Source: SCGC-AAA076-P13 sp965656035 | GTDB lineage: Bacteria > Pseudomonadota > Gammaproteobacteria > Magnimaribacterales > D2472 | Reading direction: 5' to 3' | Length of the DNA stretch: 10,170 bases | NCBI GenBank assembly: GCA_965656035.1 | Contig: CBFHIO010000039.1 | Span: forward strand, 1-10,170 | In this document: in pieces, positions 6,454 to 10,170 of the stretch | How positions within the stretch are numbered: position 1 is the stretch's first letter | Layout of the letters: every line of letters begins with the position of its first letter | Translations under genes and position numbers: made by a program | Notes under the pieces: generated by a model | Told to the model about the DNA's origin: nothing | The model's input: the letters and a program-made list of their open reading frames with translations, nothing else | The model's database searches: none

Positions 6454-6485
6454 GTATAAATAGCAAAGTATTTAAAATTTTATAC
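6454..6485 (+). promoter_or_regulatory. Inverted repeat and -10-like boxes upstream of phoB
   Basis: GTATAAA (6454-6460) and TTTATAC (6479-6485) form perfect 7-bp inverted arms 18 nt apart, ending 7 nt before the phoB ATG. Each arm carries a TATA-like hexamer: TATAAA at 6455-6460 would give a leader near 26 nt, and TATACA at 6481-6486 would give almost none. It could be the promoter/autoregulatory site of phoBR. At this AT content chance is a serious alternative. Confidence 0.3.
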
Positions 6486-6492
6486 ATATCAT

Positions 6493-7188
6493 ATGTCAAA
6501 AAAAATATTACTTATTGAAGACGAACCTGATATAAGAAAAACTCTTGAATACAATATTGCTAGAGAGGGTTATGATGTTGTTTGCACATCATCTCTATCA
6601 GAGGGAAGAGAGCATCTTAACTCAACAAATTTTTCACTTATTTTGCTTGATTTAATGTTGCCTGATGGTTCAGGTTTAGATTTATGTCGAGAAGTAAAGT
6701 CAGACCCAGACAAGATGTCTACTCCAATAATCATTCTTACTGCCAAAGATGATGAGGTTGATAAAGTTGTTGGCTTTGAACTTGGGGCTGATGACTATGT
6801 AACTAAGCCATTTAGTGTAAGAGAATTAATATTAAGGATAAAGGCAGTTTTAAAAAGAGGCGATGCTAAAGAACAAAACACTATAGATGTGCAAAGACAG
6901 TTTGGTGATTTAACAATAGATGTAGAGTCTCATGAAGTTTTTGTAAATCAAGAACCTGTGATATTAACTGCCCTGGAATTTAAACTTTTACGTCAGCTTG
7001 TTGATAGAAGAGGCAGGGTTCAATCTAGAGATCAATTGTTATCAGACGTATGGGGATATAGTGCAGATGTGACAACACGCACGGTAGACACGCACATAAA
7101 AAGATTAAGAGAAAAATTAGGCTCGATGGGAAAATATGTTCAAACGATTCGAGGAGTTGGGTATAAGTTTTCAAGAACTCCTGAATAA
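6493..7188 (+). CDS. phoB: Phosphate regulon response regulator PhoB (OmpR/PhoB family)
   Basis: This 231-residue transcription factor is normal in length for PhoB. The N-terminal receiver (about 3-120) has the acidic pair Asp10/Glu11, phospho-acceptor Asp53 in LLDLMLPDGSG, Thr82 in LTAKD and Lys104 in VTKPF. The C-terminal winged helix (about 134-228) has TALEFKLLRQLV and the recognition helix TRTVDTHIKRLREKLG, ending GVGYKF. Phosphorylation by the next gene's product, PhoR, would let it bind 11-bp-phased repeats and activate phosphate-scavenging genes. phoR starts 3 nt after its stop, so the two are one operon. There is no Shine-Dalgarno. Paralogous OmpR-family regulators look similar; the PhoB call rests on its pairing with a PhoR-type kinase and its close match to the PhoB pattern. 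Confidence 0.88.
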   Translation: MSKKILLIEDEPDIRKTLEYNIAREGYDVVCTSSLSEGREHLNSTNFSLILLDLMLPDGSGLDLCREVKSDPDKMSTPIIILTAKDDEVDKVVGFELGADDYVTKPFSVRELILRIKAVLKRGDAKEQNTIDVQRQFGDLTIDVESHEVFVNQEPVILTALEFKLLRQLVDRRGRVQSRDQLLSDVWGYSADVTTRTVDTHIKRLREKLGSMGKYVQTIRGVGYKFSRTPE

Positions 7189-7191
7189 TCA

Positions 7192-8964
7192 ATGGGCATT
7201 AGATCCCGAATTTTTTTATTAATATTTCTTTCATTAACTGCTAGTATCACAATTACATATATTGTTGCAGAAAGAGATTTATCGATTACATTCGAGGAGC
7301 AGACGCTAGCTCAATTACAAAAACAAGCATCAATACTTTTAGAATATATTGATGAAGTAGACTCTCTTCAAATAAATAATAATGCTGATTCAATTGCTGA
7401 CAGGCTTGGCAGGGCTTCTGATTCAAGAGTTAGTCTCATACTTAATAATGGTAAAGTAATTGGCGATTCATATATAGATGAAAATGAATTAACTCTGTTG
7501 GATGACCACAGTAATAGAGAAGAATTTATTGAAGCAATGCAAAGCGGTGTTGGGTGGGCTTCAAGATATAGCAGTTCTGTTAATCAACAACAATTGTATT
7601 TTGCAATTAGGGACAATAATGAGGTGTCGCCAAACGTAATTCGAATTGCTGTTCCGTATACCTACATAGATGAAGCATTACAAAGTCTGGATTTATCATT
7701 ACTTCTTGTAGCACTAGTAGCATTATTAGTTGCTACAATTGCTAGTGGAATAGCAGCAAATTATACTTACACCAGTATTGCTGAACTAGAAGACGCAGCC
7801 TCAAACCTTGCCTCAGGTTCATTAAATAAAAGTTCTTTGAAAGCATTGCCTACAAAAAGAGTAGACGAATTCGGTAATGTGGCTAGAAGTATTTCTCAAA
7901 TTTCTGAGGATTTAAAATCCCAAATAAGCCTTTTAGCAAAACAAAGAGACCAATTTGGCTTAGTTCTTGATGATCTTGGTGAAGGAATTTTAGTTGCAAA
8001 TAGAAACGGAAAGATAACTTACTGTAATGAACAATGCCTCTTAATTCTTTCAAAAGATAATCTAGTAGGGCAGCAATTAAAAGATATGGACATTAAATCC
8101 ATTCAAAGTTTATATAAAAATACAAAAAGAACGAAATCTGCTGATATGGAATTTGAAATCGAGGGTAAGGATAGATCTACAAAATGGATTCTTGGCTCAA
8201 TGAATAGATCTAAAACAACCAAAGAATTTATATTAGTTATTCATGATATAACACAATTAAGACAATTAAATTCCATGAGGAGAGACTTTGTCTCCAACCT
8301 ATCTCACGAGTTAAGAACTCCAGTAAGTGTTATAAGGGCAAATTCTGAAACTCTGCTAGAAGGTGCATTGGATGATAAAAAACAAGCAAAAGTATTCGCA
8401 AAAGCAATTCTTCATAATTCTGAAAGGCTCACAGAAATGGTATCTGACATATTGGATTTATCCAGAATCGAGCATGGTGAATTAAAACTACATATAGAGA
8501 AACTAAACCTACAAGAATGTATAAATGAATCTATTGATTCTCTTAAAAATTTAGGAAAAAAGAAAAACATTTCTATTAAATGTCATTGCCCAAGAAAAAC
8601 ACAATTTGTTCTTGCAGATAAAAAGGCGCTCGAAAGGATTTTAACTAATCTTATAGATAATGCTTTCAAGTATAGTGAAGAAAACTCTTCAATTGAAATA
8701 CAAACAAAATCAAAAGTTAAAAACGAAAACGTACTAATTACAATAACAGATCAAGGAAGGGGTGTATCGGATGAAGATAAAGCCTTTATTTTTGATAGAT
8801 TTTTTAGAACAGCAAATGCCAGGGCTTCTGAAAAAAAGGGAAGTGGCTTAGGTTTGGCTATTGTTAAAAATCTTGTAAGTAGTCTAAACGGTGATGTCGG
8901 TGTAAAAAATCCATCAAACAATATAGGTACTCAATTTTGGTTTACACTTCCTATGGCCAAATAG
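7192..8964 (+). CDS. phoR: Sensor histidine kinase PhoR with large periplasmic domain
   Basis: This 590-residue inner-membrane kinase is the partner of PhoB. Domains in order: transmembrane segment 1 (about 7-26); a periplasmic domain of about 140 residues (27-166) with the pattern RLGRASDSRVSLIL...GDS...Y, a PAS/Cache-like sensor; transmembrane segment 2 (about 169-190); a HAMP-like linker (about 190-245); a cytoplasmic PAS (about 253-355); HisKA with phospho-acceptor His372 in FVSNLSHELRTP; and HATPase with Asn490 in LIDNAFKYS, Asp520 in DQGRG and the G2 loop GSGLGL (550-555). All catalytic residues are present. E. coli PhoR is about 430 residues and lacks the large outer domain; this layout is closer to the Bacillus/clostridial type. 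No pst or phoU genes lie in the window, so which signal it senses is open. Confidence 0.88.
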   Translation: MGIRSRIFLLIFLSLTASITITYIVAERDLSITFEEQTLAQLQKQASILLEYIDEVDSLQINNNADSIADRLGRASDSRVSLILNNGKVIGDSYIDENELTLLDDHSNREEFIEAMQSGVGWASRYSSSVNQQQLYFAIRDNNEVSPNVIRIAVPYTYIDEALQSLDLSLLLVALVALLVATIASGIAANYTYTSIAELEDAASNLASGSLNKSSLKALPTKRVDEFGNVARSISQISEDLKSQISLLAKQRDQFGLVLDDLGEGILVANRNGKITYCNEQCLLILSKDNLVGQQLKDMDIKSIQSLYKNTKRTKSADMEFEIEGKDRSTKWILGSMNRSKTTKEFILVIHDITQLRQLNSMRRDFVSNLSHELRTPVSVIRANSETLLEGALDDKKQAKVFAKAILHNSERLTEMVSDILDLSRIEHGELKLHIEKLNLQECINESIDSLKNLGKKKNISIKCHCPRKTQFVLADKKALERILTNLIDNAFKYSEENSSIEIQTKSKVKNENVLITITDQGRGVSDEDKAFIFDRFFRTANARASEKKGSGLGLAIVKNLVSSLNGDVGVKNPSNNIGTQFWFTLPMAK

Positions 8965-8967
8965 TAA

Positions 8968-8983
8968 GTTACAAAAATGTAAC
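8968..8983. repeat. Perfect inverted repeat just after phoR
   Basis: GTTACA and TGTAAC are separated by AAAA, starting 4 nt after the phoR stop. There is no T run after it, so it is a poor intrinsic terminator. It may be an operator-like dyad or a small hairpin at the end of the phoBR message. Confidence 0.4.
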
Positions 8984-8997
8984 AATTTAAAGCTTAT

Positions 8998-9054
8998 TTG
9001 TCACATTTATTTACTTTTTCTTCTCACAAACTTCTTAATCAAATCGTCTAATAC
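8998..9054 (+). promoter_or_regulatory. Candidate PhoB-class operator and -10 of the lipoprotein gene
   Basis: CTTCTCA (9020-9026) and CTTCTTA (9031-9037) form a direct repeat with an 11-bp period and 4-bp spacer, the geometry of OmpR/PhoB-family sites. Eleven bases later stands TAATAC (9049-9054), a weak -10, and no -35 is evident; in PhoB-activated promoters the Pho box replaces the -35. A TTGTCAC at 8998-9004 matches the enterobacterial half-site (YTGTCAY) on the same 11-bp grid, but the unit between (9009-9015) fits poorly. The geometry supports a site more than the base identity does. Confidence 0.4.
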
Positions 9055-9068
9055 ACACATATTTCCAT

Positions 9069-9076
9069 GGAGGAGA
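9069..9076 (+). promoter_or_regulatory. Strong Shine-Dalgarno of the lipoprotein gene
   Basis: GGAGGAGA lies 7 nt before the ATG at 9084. It is the strongest ribosome site in the window and fixes the start. It suggests high expression. Confidence 0.75.
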
Positions 9077-9083
9077 ATAATTT

Positions 9084-10170
9084 ATGTTCACTAAATCAAT
9101 TAAAAACTCATTATTTATTACATCAATTTTTTTATTAGCCGCATGTGGCGGTGGTGGTGATACTTCTATAGCGTCACCTGGAGAGCTCGGTCCTTTAGAC
9201 CCTCCATCTGGTGGATCCGGTGGCGGATCTGGTTCAAGTGGAAATCTTTTAACTGGAACATGTCCAGATTCTGACTTTATTCAAGTCGGTTCTCCTGTAG
9301 CAGGAAATAACGTATGTGCAATTCAAGGACCAATAACCGGTGAACTAACATTAACAAACGATGTTATGTACAGAATGTTAGGAAAGGTTGATGTTGGTAT
9401 AGATATGGGTGGTGATGGTACTAAAGCTGGCGGTGCATCAGGAACATTAATTATCCCAGCTGGTGTTGTCATCATGGGTAGGACATCAGAAGACTACCTT
9501 GTTGTAAACAGAGGGTCAAAAATCATTGCTAATGGAACAAGATCAGCTCCAATTAGATTTACTCACAACAGTGCAATAGAAGGAACAGTTGGTGAGCTTG
9601 AAAGAGGTTTGTGGGGTGGTATTGTTATTCTTGGTAAAGCTCCTATAAATAAATGTTCAAACGATGTTAGAGGAACTGCTGCTTGTGAGAGAGTTGTAGA
9701 GGGTTCAAATGCATTAATGGGTGGAGCTACTCCTGATGATAACTCAGGAAAGTTAAATTTTGTTAGAGTTGAATATGCTGGTTATGAAATTTTTCCAGGT
9801 AACGAGCTAAACGGAATTACCTTTGGTGCAGTCGGGTCTGGTACTGAAGTTGATTACGTTCAAGTACATAACAACCAAGATGACTGTGTTGAGTTCTTTG
9901 GTGGAACAGTTAATGTTAAGCATTTAATTTGTACAAATGCAGGTGACGATAACCTTGACATAGATTGGGGTTATCAAGGAAAAATGCAATTTGTTGTGGT
10001 AAAACAATCATCTGATTCAAGTGATCATGTTGTTGAATCTGATAATACTAATGCAGACTCCGCTGTAGGTTACCTTACTGAACCAAGATCAAGACCAATC
10101 GTTGCTAATTTTACGTTCCTTGCTCAAGGTGCTGACGAGCCTTTAAAATATAAAGAAGGTGTTTCTGGTA
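9084..10170 (+). CDS. Surface/periplasmic lipoprotein, probable beta-helix protein (3' end outside window)
   Basis: The frame is open from ATG 9084 to the right edge (362 codons). Residues 1-20 are a lipoprotein signal with lipobox LAAC and lipidated Cys21, followed by GGGGD and a Gly/Ser/Pro-rich linker (about 32-54) that tethers the main domain. The rest is rich in Gly, Val, Ile, Asn and Asp, with short strand-turn units: SGTLIIPAGVVIMG, GLWGGIVILGKAPIN, VEYAGYE, DDCVEFFGGTVNV and DDNLDIDWGYQGKMQFVVV. This fits a right-handed parallel beta-helix. Six further Cys (the first at residue 60) may form disulfides. WGGIVILGKAPIN and the DDxxDxxxGxxGxxQ block recur, as I recall, in secreted proteins of marine Proteobacteria and Bacteroidetes without settled function. 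There is no hint of an enzyme active site. Its position after phoR, with its own putative PhoB-type site, suggests a phosphate-starvation role (inference). Confidence 0.88.
   Translation, partial: MFTKSIKNSLFITSIFLLAACGGGGDTSIASPGELGPLDPPSGGSGGGSGSSGNLLTGTCPDSDFIQVGSPVAGNNVCAIQGPITGELTLTNDVMYRMLGKVDVGIDMGGDGTKAGGASGTLIIPAGVVIMGRTSEDYLVVNRGSKIIANGTRSAPIRFTHNSAIEGTVGELERGLWGGIVILGKAPINKCSNDVRGTAACERVVEGSNALMGGATPDDNSGKLNFVRVEYAGYEIFPGNELNGITFGAVGSGTEVDYVQVHNNQDDCVEFFGGTVNVKHLICTNAGDDNLDIDWGYQGKMQFVVVKQSSDSSDHVVESDNTNADSAVGYLTEPRSRPIVANFTFLAQGADEPLKYKEGVSG

Noticed and set aside
8968..9004. TGTAAC (8978) and TGTCAC (8999) as a standard Pho box
   Set aside because: They are 21 bp apart, out of the 11-bp phase, and the unit between does not match.
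1..10170. CRISPR array, insertion sequence, prophage, toxin-antitoxin or integration site at the tRNA
   Set aside because: No phased short repeats, transposase motifs or terminal repeats were seen, and no direct copy of the tRNA 3' end was noticed elsewhere in the window.

Overview
The window is AT-rich and densely packed with genes. It looks like a streamlined marine gammaproteobacterium, possibly SAR86-like. This rests on low GC, very short intergenic gaps, a tRNA-Gly(UCC) close to the enterobacterial one, a PilD-type prepilin peptidase, and a PhoB/PhoR plus PhoD set. The lineage call is an inference and cannot be proved from this sequence.

Layout, left to right. Positions 1-995 (minus strand) hold a PhoD-like secreted phosphatase whose 3' end lies outside the window. 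A short divergent region leads to a plus-strand gene of unknown function (open frame 1027-1752). That protein has two copies of one domain, and its start is unresolved: the lipoprotein-type leader is split between two frames at an AAATTTA heptamer. Next come tRNA-Gly(UCC) (1822-1896) and a strong hairpin terminator (1918-1945) shared with the convergent minus-strand operon. That operon, read from right to left, is gamma-glutamyltranspeptidase (4671-2890), a previously uncalled 28-residue membrane microprotein (2897-2811) with an excellent Shine-Dalgarno, and the prepilin peptidase pilD (2799-1993). Divergent from the operon is an acyl-CoA synthetase (4747-6423). It is followed on the same strand by phoB (6493-7188), phoR (7192-8964), and a lipoprotein with a probable beta-helix fold (9084 to beyond the right edge).

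How the genes fit together. PhoB/PhoR is the phosphate-starvation two-component system. The PhoD-like phosphatase at the left edge is a classic kind of target for it. The lipoprotein just after phoR has its own spacer, with an 11-bp-phased direct repeat placed before a -10-like box, as expected for a PhoB-class activator site. A phosphate-scavenging role for the lipoprotein is therefore a reasonable hypothesis. Gamma-glutamyltranspeptidase (glutathione and gamma-glutamyl peptide recycling), pilD (type IV pilus or type II secretion processing) and the acyl-CoA synthetase (fatty acid or other carboxylic acid activation) are separate functions.

Two translation styles seem to coexist. Several first genes lack a Shine-Dalgarno and have a TATA-like box very close to the ATG, most clearly the phoD-like gene. 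The microprotein and the lipoprotein have strong purine-rich ribosome sites. No CRISPR, insertion sequence, phage gene or integration site was seen. The least described elements are the microprotein, the frameshifted two-domain protein and the lipoprotein with its upstream repeats.
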